DNA from: Psychromonas sp. SA13A
GTDB lineage: Bacteria > Pseudomonadota > Gammaproteobacteria > Enterobacterales > Psychromonadaceae
Length of the DNA stretch: 64,000 bases
Direction: 5' to 3'
NCBI RefSeq assembly: GCF_011378715.1
Contig: NZ_WTKU01000003.1
Span: 124,001 to 188,000 of the forward strand
The notes below the pieces were generated by a model. It searched no databases. It was not told the DNA's origin and was given only the letters and a program-made list of their open reading frames with translations. The position numbers and the translations under genes are program-made. Positions 8,467 through 18,394 of the stretch are shown piece by piece (positions within the stretch are counted from its first letter, which is position 1; each line of letters begins with the position of its first letter).

Positions 8467-10292
8467 ATAAAAGACGGACGACATCAAGGGCAAAGGGAAG
8501 CTCACAAACAAGAAAGAAAAAAATCTACCTGAGTTATTCCTCGGGTAGATATGTTTTTGTTGCTGTGACTATTTCATTAATTGCAATAGCCTTAATTTCC
8601 CGCCTTGCCTTTATACAGATCTTAGAACCTGAGTACTTAACCAATGAAGCTGACAAACGTAGTTTGCGTGTCACTAAATCCGTGGTGCATCGAGGTAATA
8701 TTGAAGATCGTAATGGTGAAGAGTTAGCGATCAGTGTACCAGCCTTTGCTATTTGGGTAGATCCTAAAGAGGTCAAAAAACATTTTGCTTTCACCCTTGA
8801 AGAGTGGGCTGATAGTGTTGTTGTCAATCCCAAAACAGGGTTAGAGCGACATACCAAAAAATACTTTTATGAATCAAAAAAATGGTCTGCGTTAGCCGAG
8901 GTATTAGGCATTGAACGTGAAGCTATTGCTAAAATAATTCAACGACCTAAGGCACGTTTTGCTTATTTAAAACGTCAAGTTAACGATCCTATGGTGCAAT
9001 ATGTTAAGCAGTTAAAACTGTCCGGGATTGCTAGCCAATTAGAGTCTCATCGTTTTTATCCTACTGGTGAAATTAATGCCAATATCTTAGGGTTAACTGA
9101 TTTAGATGCACAGGGTATTGAAGGTATTGAAAAAAGTTATAATGATTACTTACAAGGACAAACCGGTAAAAAACGTGTTCGTAAAGACCGTTTAGGTAAT
9201 GTTATTGATAATATTGAAGTACTTAAAGAGAAAAAGTTAGCAGGCAATTTACAGCTTACTATTGATCAGCGTATTCAAGCTGTTGCTTATACTGAATTGA
9301 AACGTTCAATTAAAATGAATAACGCAACTTCAGGTTCTATTGTGGTGTTAGATGTTCACACCGGTGAAATCTATGCGATGGCCAATTACCCCTCATTTAA
9401 TCCAAACGATCGTACTCAATACCAAGCTTACAAATTACGTAACCGAGCGATTACTGATACCTTTGAACCAGGCTCAACGGTTAAACCTTTAGTGGTTGCT
9501 AGTGCATTGATACACCATAAAACCGATGTTGATGAAGTGATTGATACTTCTCCTGGTTGGATGACCATTGGTGGTCGTCGCGTTCGCGATGGTCGCAACT
9601 ACGGAAAAATGGATTTGGCTAAAATTTTGAAAAAGTCCAGTAATATTGGGGTAAGTAAATTAGCCTTACGTTTAAAACCAGAGCAATTGCAGCAAACTTT
9701 TGCTGATTTTGGTTTTGGTAATGATACTGGTATTGCTTTGATTGGTGAAAGTGTTGGGCGTTTACCTATTCGCCATCGTTGGTCTGATTTTGAATTAGCC
9801 ACTATGTCCTTTGGATATGGTATTACCTCGACAACGCTACAGCTTGCTAAAGCTTATGCCATCTTAGGTAGTGGTGGTATGCAATATCCTTTGTCTATTA
9901 TCAAAGGTCCAGAATATCCAGGCGAACAAGTTATTCCTAAAAATATTGCGCTTGAAGTCGTTGCAATGATGGAAGGGGTTAGTGAACCAGGCGGTACCGC
10001 AAAAAAAGCCAAAGTTGAAGGTTATCGTATAGCCGGTAAAACTGGGACTTCTCGAAAAGCTGAAGCAGGTGGTTACGGTGATGATTATGTTGCTGTCTTT
10101 GCAGGAGTAGCACCGGCTAGTCGTCCTCGTTTTGCAATTGCTGTGATGATTAATGAACCACAGGGTGATCGTTACTATGCCGGCGATGTGGCTGCGCCTG
10201 TATTTTCTGCCGTGATGAAAAGTACTTTGTTATTAACACATGTATTACCCGATGGTGGAGATCAAAGTTACACCTATTTGGAGGCTAAATAA
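8463..10292 (+). CDS. ftsI: FtsI (PBP3), septal peptidoglycan transpeptidase
   Basis: This 609-residue class B penicillin-binding protein has a basic cytoplasmic N-terminus, a membrane anchor at about 30-52 and the pedestal domain. The transpeptidase domain has the motifs STVK 338-341 (active Ser338), SSN 392-394 and KTG 526-528. The FEPGSTVKP context is typical of PBP3. It crosslinks septal peptidoglycan with FtsW. It overlaps ftsL by 4 bases and its stop shares one base with the murE ATG. Confidence 0.97.
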   Translation: MNKRRTTSRAKGSSQTRKKKIYLSYSSGRYVFVAVTISLIAIALISRLAFIQILEPEYLTNEADKRSLRVTKSVVHRGNIEDRNGEELAISVPAFAIWVDPKEVKKHFAFTLEEWADSVVVNPKTGLERHTKKYFYESKKWSALAEVLGIEREAIAKIIQRPKARFAYLKRQVNDPMVQYVKQLKLSGIASQLESHRFYPTGEINANILGLTDLDAQGIEGIEKSYNDYLQGQTGKKRVRKDRLGNVIDNIEVLKEKKLAGNLQLTIDQRIQAVAYTELKRSIKMNNATSGSIVVLDVHTGEIYAMANYPSFNPNDRTQYQAYKLRNRAITDTFEPGSTVKPLVVASALIHHKTDVDEVIDTSPGWMTIGGRRVRDGRNYGKMDLAKILKKSSNIGVSKLALRLKPEQLQQTFADFGFGNDTGIALIGESVGRLPIRHRWSDFELATMSFGYGITSTTLQLAKAYAILGSGGMQYPLSIIKGPEYPGEQVIPKNIALEVVAMMEGVSEPGGTAKKAKVEGYRIAGKTGTSRKAEAGGYGDDYVAVFAGVAPASRPRFAIAVMINEPQGDRYYAGDVAAPVFSAVMKSTLLLTHVLPDGGDQSYTYLEAK

Positions 10293-11863
10293 TGGTTAAA
10301 GAAACGCAACCGGTGCCAGCAAAGAATGTAAAAAGTGTGCTTAATCAACACCAAGATAATATCGACATTACTTGGTTGCTAGCGCCTTGGTTAACTGTTT
10401 CATTAACTCAGTCTTTATCTGGCATGACCTTAGATAGTCGTGAAGTTCAGCAAGGTGACTTATTTGTTGCTTTGCAAGGGGCAATTAATGATGGCCGCAG
10501 GTTTATCAATAATGCCATTAATGCTGGTGCTGCAGTGGTGCTTGCTGAAACTACCGATAAAACAGCCAATGGCCACATCCGCTTTGAAGCAACGACGCCT
10601 GTCATAAATATTTATCAACTAGGCAAACATCTTAGTGCATTAGCTATGCGCTTTTACTTTCCTCAACAAAATCTACATGCGGTTACGGCTATTACTGGTA
10701 CGAACGGTAAAACCACCATTGCTAGTTTGCTAGCAAATAGCTATATGTTGTTGAATCAGCAAAGTGCACAAATGGGCACTATCGGCAATGGTTTATATGG
10801 AAAGTTAACAAGCAGTTTAAATACTACTTTAGATGCCATTTCAGTTTGCCGTGAATTGCAACATTATCAATCCCAAGGTGCCAAACATACAATCATGGAA
10901 GTGTCTTCACATGGTTTGGTACAAGGGCGTGTTGCAGCTATCCCTTTTCAAACCGCTATTTTTACTAACTTAACGCGCGATCATCTTGATTATCACGGTA
11001 CGTTAGAAGCTTATGCTCTCGCTAAGAAGACATTATTTACTGAGTTCCCTCTGCAACATCGTATTATTAATGCCGACGATGCAGTTGGACAAGCTTGGTT
11101 AAAAGAATTTCCAAAGGCCATTGCTTATGGCGTGAATGCGCAGCAATATTTTTCAAATCAACCTTTCTTCAGCATTAAAAAAGTACAGTACCTCGCGCAG
11201 GGAATTAGTTTTGAATTTGCCTCTAGTTGGGGTGATGGTGTTATCAATGCACCGTTTTATGGTGACTTTAATGTTTCAAACATTGCCGCAGTCTGTTGTG
11301 CGTTACTGGCGGATGGTTTTTCGATTAAACAAATTGCAGACGTGATAGCTAAGTTAACTGTTGTGCCTGGAAGAATGGAGCAATACTTTTTTGCGCAACA
11401 ACAGGTCACGTTTGTGGTTGATTATGCTCATACACCTGATGCTTTGCTGAATGCTTTAAAAGCGTTGCAAAATCATAAACAAAAGGGGCGTATTATCGCT
11501 GTCTTTGGCTGTGGTGGTGATCGTGATAAAGGCAAACGACCTGAAATGGCTAAAATGGCGGAGCAAGGTGCAGACCAAGTGGTAATTGTTGACGACAACC
11601 CACGTAGTGAAGATGCCCTGCAAATTGTTCAAGATATTAAAAAAGGCTTAACTCAACCTGAGTTGGCCTTAGTGATACATGATCGTAAACAAGCCATTCT
11701 ACATTTACTACAATCAGCACAAGCTAACGATATTATTTTAATGGCTGGAAAAGGGCATGAAGATTATCAAATCTTTGGCGATAAAAAAGTACATTATAGC
11801 GATCGAGAGTGTTTGAGCGACTTGATTGAGAACAAAGATAAACAGCAGGAACAAAGCGTATGA
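10292..11863 (+). CDS. murE: MurE, UDP-MurNAc-tripeptide synthetase (meso-DAP adding)
   Basis: This 523-residue Mur ligase is somewhat longer than the usual ~495 because of an N-terminal extension of about 20 residues. The ATP-binding motif TGTNGKTT is at about 135-142. The DNPR motif (VDDNPRSED), which selects meso-diaminopimelate rather than lysine, is present near the C-terminus. It adds the third amino acid to the cytoplasmic precursor UDP-MurNAc-L-Ala-D-Glu. A GAGG ribosome-binding site precedes the ATG. It overlaps murF by 4 bases. Confidence 0.97.
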   Translation: MVKETQPVPAKNVKSVLNQHQDNIDITWLLAPWLTVSLTQSLSGMTLDSREVQQGDLFVALQGAINDGRRFINNAINAGAAVVLAETTDKTANGHIRFEATTPVINIYQLGKHLSALAMRFYFPQQNLHAVTAITGTNGKTTIASLLANSYMLLNQQSAQMGTIGNGLYGKLTSSLNTTLDAISVCRELQHYQSQGAKHTIMEVSSHGLVQGRVAAIPFQTAIFTNLTRDHLDYHGTLEAYALAKKTLFTEFPLQHRIINADDAVGQAWLKEFPKAIAYGVNAQQYFSNQPFFSIKKVQYLAQGISFEFASSWGDGVINAPFYGDFNVSNIAAVCCALLADGFSIKQIADVIAKLTVVPGRMEQYFFAQQQVTFVVDYAHTPDALLNALKALQNHKQKGRIIAVFGCGGDRDKGKRPEMAKMAEQGADQVVIVDDNPRSEDALQIVQDIKKGLTQPELALVIHDRKQAILHLLQSAQANDIILMAGKGHEDYQIFGDKKVHYSDRECLSDLIENKDKQQEQSV

Positions 11864-13452
11864 TACCGATCACCGTAGAACAGTTATGTGAAGCGACTGA
11901 TGGTCAGCTTAATTTAGATAGCCTTAATTTAAATAGTCTTAATGTAGATAATCAGAAATCAGATAATCTGACTTTAGCGCAAATTAATTCTGTTGTGATT
12001 AATAATGTAAGTACTGATACTCGAACCATCAGTGAAAATGACCTGTTTATTGCATTAAAAGGCCCAACTTTTGATGCGCATAACATGCTACAAAGCGCCC
12101 TTGATAAAGGTGCCGCAGTCCTATTAGTTGAAAAGAGCTGGGTTGAAAAAAACAGGGGTGAAAAAAACTCGGTTAAAAATAGTTGCAGTGAAAGCAACAT
12201 CTTCACTTTTGCCGATGATTGCATTGTGGTGATGGTTACAGATACAAGAATTGCATTAGGTTTATTAGGACGCTATATCAAGCAGCAAATAAAAGGCCTT
12301 AAATGTGCAGCGATCACCGGTAGTAACGGTAAAACCACCTGTAAAGAATTATTGAGTGCCATACTATCCGCACATAATGGGAACTCGGACAAAGTATTAG
12401 CGACTGCCGGTAATTTTAATAATGATATAGGTTTGCCATTAACGCTATTGAGATTACAAGCACAACATCAATTTGCTGTACTTGAATTAGGGGCTAATCA
12501 TATTGGTGAAATCGCCTATACCTCAGCACTCGTTGAACCCGATGTGGCACTAGTAAACAACGTAATGCCTGCGCATTTAGAAGGTTTTGGCTCGTTGCAA
12601 GGTGTGGCGACTGCAAAGGCTGAAATTTGGTCTAGCTTAAATAAATCTGGTATTGCAGTAGTGAATTTAGATGCAGATTTTGCTGCAGATTTTGTGCGAA
12701 ACTTAACTAATCAAGAGCAACGCTTTATTACTTTTTCAGCTGAACTTAAAAGTACAGATAGAGCAAAAAACATAGCGGAACCGGATCTATTTGCATCTGA
12801 CATTACACATAATCAACTCGGGCAAGCGAGCTTTACATTAAATCTTGCAAATACATTAATAAATAACCTCAATTGTTTGCCAAACATACGCATACAATTG
12901 AACCTTCCTGGGTTACATAATGTCAGTAATGCACTAGCAGCAAGTACCATGGCGATTGCCTTAGGATGCACCTTACAGGATATTAAACAGGGTTTGGAAA
13001 CTGTCCAACAGGTAGCTGGTCGAGTGAATTGCTCTGTAGTTTCAGATCGCTTAACAGTGATTGATGATACTTATAATGCAAACTCTGCGTCGGTTAAAGC
13101 GGGTATTGATTTATTAACGCAATATGACGCGCAACAAGTGTTGGTTTGCGGTGATATGGGAGAGCTAGGCGAATTCGCGGAACAGGAACATAAAAGTATT
13201 GGTGAATATGCTCAACAACAGGGCATTCAGCAATTATTTACCGTAGGAAATTTGAGTCAACTCGCAACCCATGCGTATAATGCGGCTGCGAAAAAAACAG
13301 TGGCAGAACATTTCTCAGATAAACAACAACTTAAACAAGCTATCTGTGCTTATTTAAGTGATAAAGAATCTAAAATAGTGATGCTTATAAAAGGGTCGCG
13401 TAGTGCAAAAATGGAAGAGATCGTTGCTTTTATTAAACAAACCACTGCGTAA
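11860..13452 (+). CDS. murF: MurF, UDP-MurNAc-tripeptide D-Ala-D-Ala ligase
   Basis: This 530-residue Mur ligase has the ATP-binding motif TGSNGKTT at 153-160. It is longer than the usual ~450-460 residues. Two stretches in its N-terminal domain are built from in-frame 15-bp tandem repeats: residues about 18-32 (11911-11955) and 94-108 (12139-12183). Both are Asn/Ser/Lys-rich and probably surface loops. MurF adds D-Ala-D-Ala to complete the pentapeptide. It starts inside murE (ATGA overlap). Confidence 0.96.
   Translation: MIPITVEQLCEATDGQLNLDSLNLNSLNVDNQKSDNLTLAQINSVVINNVSTDTRTISENDLFIALKGPTFDAHNMLQSALDKGAAVLLVEKSWVEKNRGEKNSVKNSCSESNIFTFADDCIVVMVTDTRIALGLLGRYIKQQIKGLKCAAITGSNGKTTCKELLSAILSAHNGNSDKVLATAGNFNNDIGLPLTLLRLQAQHQFAVLELGANHIGEIAYTSALVEPDVALVNNVMPAHLEGFGSLQGVATAKAEIWSSLNKSGIAVVNLDADFAADFVRNLTNQEQRFITFSAELKSTDRAKNIAEPDLFASDITHNQLGQASFTLNLANTLINNLNCLPNIRIQLNLPGLHNVSNALAASTMAIALGCTLQDIKQGLETVQQVAGRVNCSVVSDRLTVIDDTYNANSASVKAGIDLLTQYDAQQVLVCGDMGELGEFAEQEHKSIGEYAQQQGIQQLFTVGNLSQLATHAYNAAAKKTVAEHFSDKQQLKQAICAYLSDKESKIVMLIKGSRSAKMEEIVAFIKQTTA
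11911..11955 (+). repeat. Three 15-bp in-frame tandem repeats in murF (N-terminal)
   Basis: Units at 11911-11925, 11926-11940 and 11941-11955 encode NLDSL, NLNSL and NVDNQ. They are degenerate but clearly related, and lie outside the conserved Mur ligase motifs. Confidence 0.7.
12139..12183 (+). repeat. Three 15-bp in-frame tandem repeats in murF (before P-loop)
   Basis: Units at 12139-12153, 12154-12168 and 12169-12183 encode WVEKN, RGEKN and SVKNS. The first two share a run of seven A residues, a likely slippage target. Confidence 0.7.
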
Positions 13453-13500
13453 GACGTCTACATTAGCTGTACAACAGCTTTATATAAATAGGATTTAACA

Positions 13501-14583
13501 ATGGTAGTCTGGTTAGCGGAATTACTTTCAAGTCATTACACTTTTTTTAATGTGTTGACATACTTATCCGTGAGAATGGTTTTAGCTGTTTTGACTGCAC
13601 TTGCATTTTCATTGTGGGCGGGGCCTAAGTTGATCCGTTATTTACAAAGTCAGCAGATCGGACAAATTGTACGTGATGATGGGCCAGAATCTCATTTCAG
13701 TAAAGCTGGAACACCAACCATGGGTGGTGTACTCATTTTAGCCGCGATCGTATTAAGCACGTTGTTGTGGGCAAGATTAGATAATCTATATGTTTGGATT
13801 GTGCTGTTTACTACCGTTGCTTTTGGCGCGATCGGCTTTATGGACGATTATTTAAAAGTGGTTCGTAAACATCCCGATGGATTAATTGCACGTTGGAAGT
13901 ATTTCTGGCAATCAGTGGCCGCGCTGGCTTTAGGTATTGTCCTATATATGACAGCACAAGGTGATGCACAATTAACTTTAGTGGTACCTTTTTTCAAAGA
14001 ATATATGCCGTACCTAGGTTTATTATTTATTCCATTGGTTTATTTCACCGTGGTGGGTAGTAGTAATGCAGTCAATTTAACCGATGGCTTAGATGGTCTA
14101 GCAATTATGCCAACGGTGATGGTAGCGTCTGCTTTTGCATTGATAGCGTATTTAACTAGCCATGTTAACTACTCTCATTACCTATTTATTCCATATATTC
14201 CACAAGCAAGTGAATTAGTGATTATTTGCGGTACCATTGCCGGTGCTGGTTTAGGGTTTTTATGGTTTAACACTTACCCTGCGCAAGTCTTTATGGGCGA
14301 TGTGGGTTCACTGGCTTTAGGCGCTATCCTTGGTGTGATTGCGGTATTGGTTCGTCAAGAATTTTTATTAGTGATCATGGGCGGTATTTTTGTACTAGAA
14401 ACTGTCTCGGTAATTTTGCAGGTGGGCTCTTATAAAATGCGTAAGCAACGTATTTTTAGAATGGCACCTATTCATCATCATTACGAGAAAAAAGGCTGGC
14501 CAGAGCCACGTGTAATTGTTCGTTTCTGGATCATTACTATCGTATTAGTGTTGATTGGCTTAGTTACGCTGAAGGTTCGCTAA
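13501..14583 (+). CDS. mraY: MraY, phospho-MurNAc-pentapeptide translocase
   Basis: The protein is 360 residues with about ten membrane helices, the standard length. The family signatures are present: the Mg-binding DDYLKV after [26 protein letters not shown], and the C-terminal [13 protein letters not shown]. MraY joins phospho-MurNAc-pentapeptide to undecaprenyl phosphate at the inner face of the membrane to make lipid I. An AGGA site precedes the ATG. A 48-bp gap separates it from murF, one of the wider gaps in this cluster. Confidence 0.98.
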   Translation: MVVWLAELLSSHYTFFNVLTYLSVRMVLAVLTALAFSLWAGPKLIRYLQSQQIGQIVRDDGPESHFSKAGTPTMGGVLILAAIVLSTLLWARLDNLYVWIVLFTTVAFGAIGFMDDYLKVVRKHPDGLIARWKYFWQSVAALALGIVLYMTAQGDAQLTLVVPFFKEYMPYLGLLFIPLVYFTVVGSSNAVNLTDGLDGLAIMPTVMVASAFALIAYLTSHVNYSHYLFIPYIPQASELVIICGTIAGAGLGFLWFNTYPAQVFMGDVGSLALGAILGVIAVLVRQEFLLVIMGGIFVLETVSVILQVGSYKMRKQRIFRMAPIHHHYEKKGWPEPRVIVRFWIITIVLVLIGLVTLKVR

Positions 14584-14584
14584 T

Positions 14585-15910
14585 ATGATTGCTAAGCGTA
14601 TTGCCATTATTGGTTTGGGAGCAACTGGCCTATCTTGTGTCAATTTTTTCCGTAAAAAAGACATTGTAGTTACTGTCTTCGACACTCGTGCAGTTCCGCC
14701 TGGCAAAGACCAACTTGACGCAACAACAAAGCTGATCAGCGGGCCTTTATCAGCACAACTTTTATGTCAATTTGATTGTTTAGTGGTTAGTCCTGGCATT
14801 GCAATTGCGACGCCAGCAATTGATGCCGCTATCAAGTCGGGTGTGGAAGTGATCGGTGATATTGAGTTATTTGCGCGTGAATTAAAAACAGCACCTTATC
14901 AACATGCAAAATTGGTTACCATTACTGGCTCAAATGGCAAAAGTACGGTGACTAGCTTACTTGGTGAAATGGCTGTTGATGCTAACGTTAATGTTGGGGT
15001 GGGTGGTAATATTGGTGTACCAGCCTTAGATTTATTAAGCGCCGATGTTGCACTTTATATTTTAGAATTATCTAGCTTCCAATTAGAGACGACCGAGTCT
15101 CTAAATGCTGATATCTCTACTATTTTAAACATCAGCGAAGATCATTTAGACCGTTACCCAAGCTACCAAGCTTATATCGATGCAAAACATAAGATTTATC
15201 AACAAAGTCAATCGGTTTTGATTAACCGTGACGACCCATTAACCTTTACTGAAAAACAACCTCAATTAAGCTTTGGTTTTGACCAACAGCATTATGGTTT
15301 AATGGTTCAAAAAAATGAACATTATTTAAGCCTTGAGCAACAACCTTTATTAGCTTGTTCTGCTTTGAAATTGAGTGGTAAGCATAATTGGATGAATGCA
15401 TTAGCTGCGCTCGCTTTAGGGCAACAAGTTGATTTACCTATGACGAGTATGTTAGCTACATTACAAACCTATACTGGACTCAAACACCGTTGTGAGTTTG
15501 TTAAAGAAGTGCAAGGTGTTCGTTGGATCAATGATTCTAAAGCCACTAATATTGGTGCAACCCAAGCAGCGCTATTAGGCTTGTCTGATACCATTCAAGG
15601 TAAAGTGCATGTTATTTTAGGTGGTGACGGTAAAGGCGCTGATTTCTCTGAATTAAAATCGGTATTACAGGAAATAAAAGGGCAGATTGTTTGTTTCGGA
15701 CGTGATGCTGCATTAATTGCAGAACAGGATGCTCGAACCATTATTGTTGAAAATTTAGATCAAGCGATTTCACATATTAATCAACAGGCCGAAGCTGGTG
15801 ATTTAGCTATTTTGACACCTGCCTGCGCCAGTTTAGATATGTATAAAAACTTCATGGCACGTGGTGATCATTTTATTGATTTAGTTAACGCTCTTACTGG
15901 AAAAATCTAG
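14585..15910 (+). CDS. murD: MurD, UDP-MurNAc-L-alanine:D-glutamate ligase
   Basis: A 441-residue Mur ligase with a Rossmann-like N-terminus (AIIGLGATGLS, about 7-17), the ATP motif TGSNGKST at 114-121 and the WINDSKATNIGAT signature. It adds D-Glu to UDP-MurNAc-L-Ala in the cytoplasm. It lies one base after the mraY stop and two bases before ftsW. Confidence 0.97.
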   Translation: MIAKRIAIIGLGATGLSCVNFFRKKDIVVTVFDTRAVPPGKDQLDATTKLISGPLSAQLLCQFDCLVVSPGIAIATPAIDAAIKSGVEVIGDIELFARELKTAPYQHAKLVTITGSNGKSTVTSLLGEMAVDANVNVGVGGNIGVPALDLLSADVALYILELSSFQLETTESLNADISTILNISEDHLDRYPSYQAYIDAKHKIYQQSQSVLINRDDPLTFTEKQPQLSFGFDQQHYGLMVQKNEHYLSLEQQPLLACSALKLSGKHNWMNALAALALGQQVDLPMTSMLATLQTYTGLKHRCEFVKEVQGVRWINDSKATNIGATQAALLGLSDTIQGKVHVILGGDGKGADFSELKSVLQEIKGQIVCFGRDAALIAEQDARTIIVENLDQAISHINQQAEAGDLAILTPACASLDMYKNFMARGDHFIDLVNALTGKI

Positions 15911-15912
15911 CC

Positions 15913-17304
15913 ATGTTTAGGGCTATTAGTAATAAGTTAGCATCTGTCTTTAGAACACTAACTTTTCAGTCGTCGCTGCAGCCGCAAGCTTATGATCGTT
16001 CTTTATTGGTGTTAGTGCTTACACTTATGGGCGTTGGCTTAGTGATTGTCGCCTCTGCTTCAATGCCAGAAGGAATAGCACTTTCCGATGACCCATTTCG
16101 TTTCTTAAAACGTCACCTTATTTATATTATTTTATGCTTATTTATATTAGCTGCGGTGGTGTCGATCCCAATTACACGCTGGCATAAATACACGCCTTTG
16201 ATCTTATTACTTTCCACTTTAGCTTTATTTTCAGTGTTATTAATTGGTACTGAAGTGAATGGTTCCTTACGTTGGTTGCGTTTTGGACCCTTGAATATTC
16301 AACCTTCTGAGTTTGCAAAGCTGTCTGTGGTGTTGTTTATTTCAAGCTACCTTTTACGTCGGCAAAAAGAGGTGATTGATACTATTAAAGGCTTTATAAA
16401 ACCTTTGGCGATATTAGCGTTACTGGCGTTGTTACTATTATTACAACCAGATCTAGGTTCAACCGTGGTGATCGTAGTGATCATGATGGGCATGTTATTC
16501 ATTGCTAATGCACGCATGATCTCTTTCGTGGGGATCGCAGTGGCCTTGTTATCGGTGATCATCCTATTGATTGTTACCTCACCCTATCGTATGGCAAGGG
16601 TTTTTGGTTTCTTAGATCCCTGGGCTGATCCATTTGGCCGAAGTTACCAGTTAACACAGTCTTTAATGGCTTTTGGGCGAGGCGGCTGGTTTGGTGAAGG
16701 GCTAGGTAACTCAGTACAAAAACTTGAATATTTACCTGAAGCACATACTGACTTTATTATGGCTATTCTCGCGGAAGAGTTAGGTTTTATTGGTGTTAGT
16801 ATTGTTATTATTCTTGAGTTTATTCTCGTTTATAAAGCTTTTTCGATTGGTAGAAGAGCGTTACAACAAAACTTTGTTTTTGCTGGTTACGTTGCTATCG
16901 GTATTGCAATTTGGTTCGCTTTCCAAACCGCAGTTAATATTGGTGCCGCTTCCGGTGTCGCACCTACTAAAGGTTTGACCTTACCTTTGATTAGTTACGG
17001 TGGTTCGAGTTTGATCACGATTGCTATTGCTGTGGGATTGGTATTGCGTATTGATTTTGAAACGCGTTTAAGCTCTGCTCAGGTGCGCATTACAAAGAAA
17101 GTCAAAAAGAAAAAATCGAAGCCAAAAAACATACCTAGCGATATACCTAGCTTTGCACCTAATACTGTATCCAGTATTGATTTCGATACGGAATCAGACA
17201 AGACGATTGACAACGCTGCCGACAACACTGCCGACAACACATCCAGCAAGGTATCTAAAAGTGTGCCTGACAATGCATCAAGTAATGACCTAAAGGTTGA
17301 ATAA
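15913..17304 (+). CDS. ftsW: FtsW, SEDS peptidoglycan glycosyltransferase of the divisome
   Basis: This 463-residue protein carries about ten membrane helices and the SEDS signatures (LRFGPLNIQPSEFAK, EYLPEAHTDFI, LISYGGSSL). The membrane core ends near residue 385. An unusual hydrophilic tail of about 75 residues follows: lysine-rich (KKVKKKKSKPK), then Ser/Asp/Asn-rich. The tail contains three 12-bp tandem repeats (17209-17244, DNAADNTADNTS). FtsW polymerises septal glycan with FtsI. Confidence 0.96.
   Translation: MFRAISNKLASVFRTLTFQSSLQPQAYDRSLLVLVLTLMGVGLVIVASASMPEGIALSDDPFRFLKRHLIYIILCLFILAAVVSIPITRWHKYTPLILLLSTLALFSVLLIGTEVNGSLRWLRFGPLNIQPSEFAKLSVVLFISSYLLRRQKEVIDTIKGFIKPLAILALLALLLLLQPDLGSTVVIVVIMMGMLFIANARMISFVGIAVALLSVIILLIVTSPYRMARVFGFLDPWADPFGRSYQLTQSLMAFGRGGWFGEGLGNSVQKLEYLPEAHTDFIMAILAEELGFIGVSIVIILEFILVYKAFSIGRRALQQNFVFAGYVAIGIAIWFAFQTAVNIGAASGVAPTKGLTLPLISYGGSSLITIAIAVGLVLRIDFETRLSSAQVRITKKVKKKKSKPKNIPSDIPSFAPNTVSSIDFDTESDKTIDNAADNTADNTSSKVSKSVPDNASSNDLKVE
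17209..17244 (+). repeat. Three 12-bp in-frame tandem repeats in ftsW tail
   Basis: Units at 17209, 17221 and 17233 each begin GACAAC and encode DNAA, DNTA and DNTS in the cytoplasmic tail of FtsW. Confidence 0.75.
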
Positions 17305-17305
17305 T

Positions 17306-18379
17306 ATGAATAAAACTAAAACCTTATTGGTGATGGCTGGCGGTACTGGTGGGCATGTATTTCCGGGCTTAGCGGTCGCAGATAAATTAAAAAGTGAAGG
17401 CTGGCAAGTTAGCTGGTTAGGTACAGCTGCAAGAATGGAAGCAAGGTTAGTACCTGAACACGGTTATGAAATCGATTTTATTGATGTGGCCGGAGTTAGA
17501 GGGAATGGCATCAAACGTTTGCTAGCAGCTCCTTTTCAAATTTTGAAATCAATTTTTCAAGCACGTAAAGTCTTAAAAAATAGACAAGTAGATTTAGTAT
17601 TGGGTATGGGAGGCTTTGCCAGTGGACCAGGTGGCATTGCGGCTTGGACTTTAGGTATTCCAGTTGTTTTACATGAGCAAAATGCAACCGCTGGAATGAC
17701 CAATCGCTTACTCTCTTATTTCTCAAAAAAGGTATTAATGGGCTTTAGTGGTGCATTTTTGAATGAAAAAGCTATTTTAGTCGGTAATCCAATACGCAAA
17801 GATCTTTTGGCTTTACCTGAAAAGCAATTTTCAGCATCCTCTTCTAGCTTAAGGGTACTCGTAATTGGTGGAAGTTTAGGCGCACAAGTTTTAAATGAAA
17901 CAGTACCTCAAGCATTAATGAACTTTGATGCGACAAAAGTGTCTATTTTGCATCAAACTGGAAAAGGCTTTTCTGAGTCTGTTTTAGCACGTTATCAAGA
18001 CACTCATGTAGAGTATAAAGTACAAGATTTTATTACTGATATGGCTGCCGCTTATGATTGGGCGGACGTTATTATTTGTAGGGCAGGGGCGCTTACAGTT
18101 GCAGAAGTTGCTGTGGTAGGCTTACCTGCTATTTTTGTTCCTTTGCCGCATGCGGTAGATGATCATCAAACAAAAAATGCACAAAGTTTAGTCAATGCAG
18201 AGGCTGCAATATTACTTCCTCAAAAAGACTTAAATGCAAAAAAATTAAGTGAATGTTTGGCGACATTAAGTCAAAATAGGCAGTTGCTTGTTGATATGAG
18301 CACAAACTGTAAAAATATAGCAATTAGAAATGCAACGGAGCAAGTGGCTGCGGTTTGTAATTCCTTAGTGAAAATATAG
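17306..18379 (+). CDS. murG: MurG, lipid II synthase (GlcNAc transferase)
   Basis: A GT28-family glycosyltransferase of 357 residues. The N-terminal glycine-rich loop GGTGGHVFPGLA lies at about 12-23, with HEQNATAGMTNR, GGSLGAQVLNE and the UDP-GlcNAc-binding ICRAGALTVAE. It adds GlcNAc to lipid I at the cytoplasmic membrane face. The ATG at 17306 is preferred because AAAGG sits 9 bases upstream; an in-frame TTG at 17297 would overlap the ftsW end by 8 bases and is less likely. Confidence 0.97.
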   Translation: MNKTKTLLVMAGGTGGHVFPGLAVADKLKSEGWQVSWLGTAARMEARLVPEHGYEIDFIDVAGVRGNGIKRLLAAPFQILKSIFQARKVLKNRQVDLVLGMGGFASGPGGIAAWTLGIPVVLHEQNATAGMTNRLLSYFSKKVLMGFSGAFLNEKAILVGNPIRKDLLALPEKQFSASSSSLRVLVIGGSLGAQVLNETVPQALMNFDATKVSILHQTGKGFSESVLARYQDTHVEYKVQDFITDMAAAYDWADVIICRAGALTVAEVAVVGLPAIFVPLPHAVDDHQTKNAQSLVNAEAAILLPQKDLNAKKLSECLATLSQNRQLLVDMSTNCKNIAIRNATEQVAAVCNSLVKI

Positions 18380-18394
18380 TGAAAGTGAATTCCG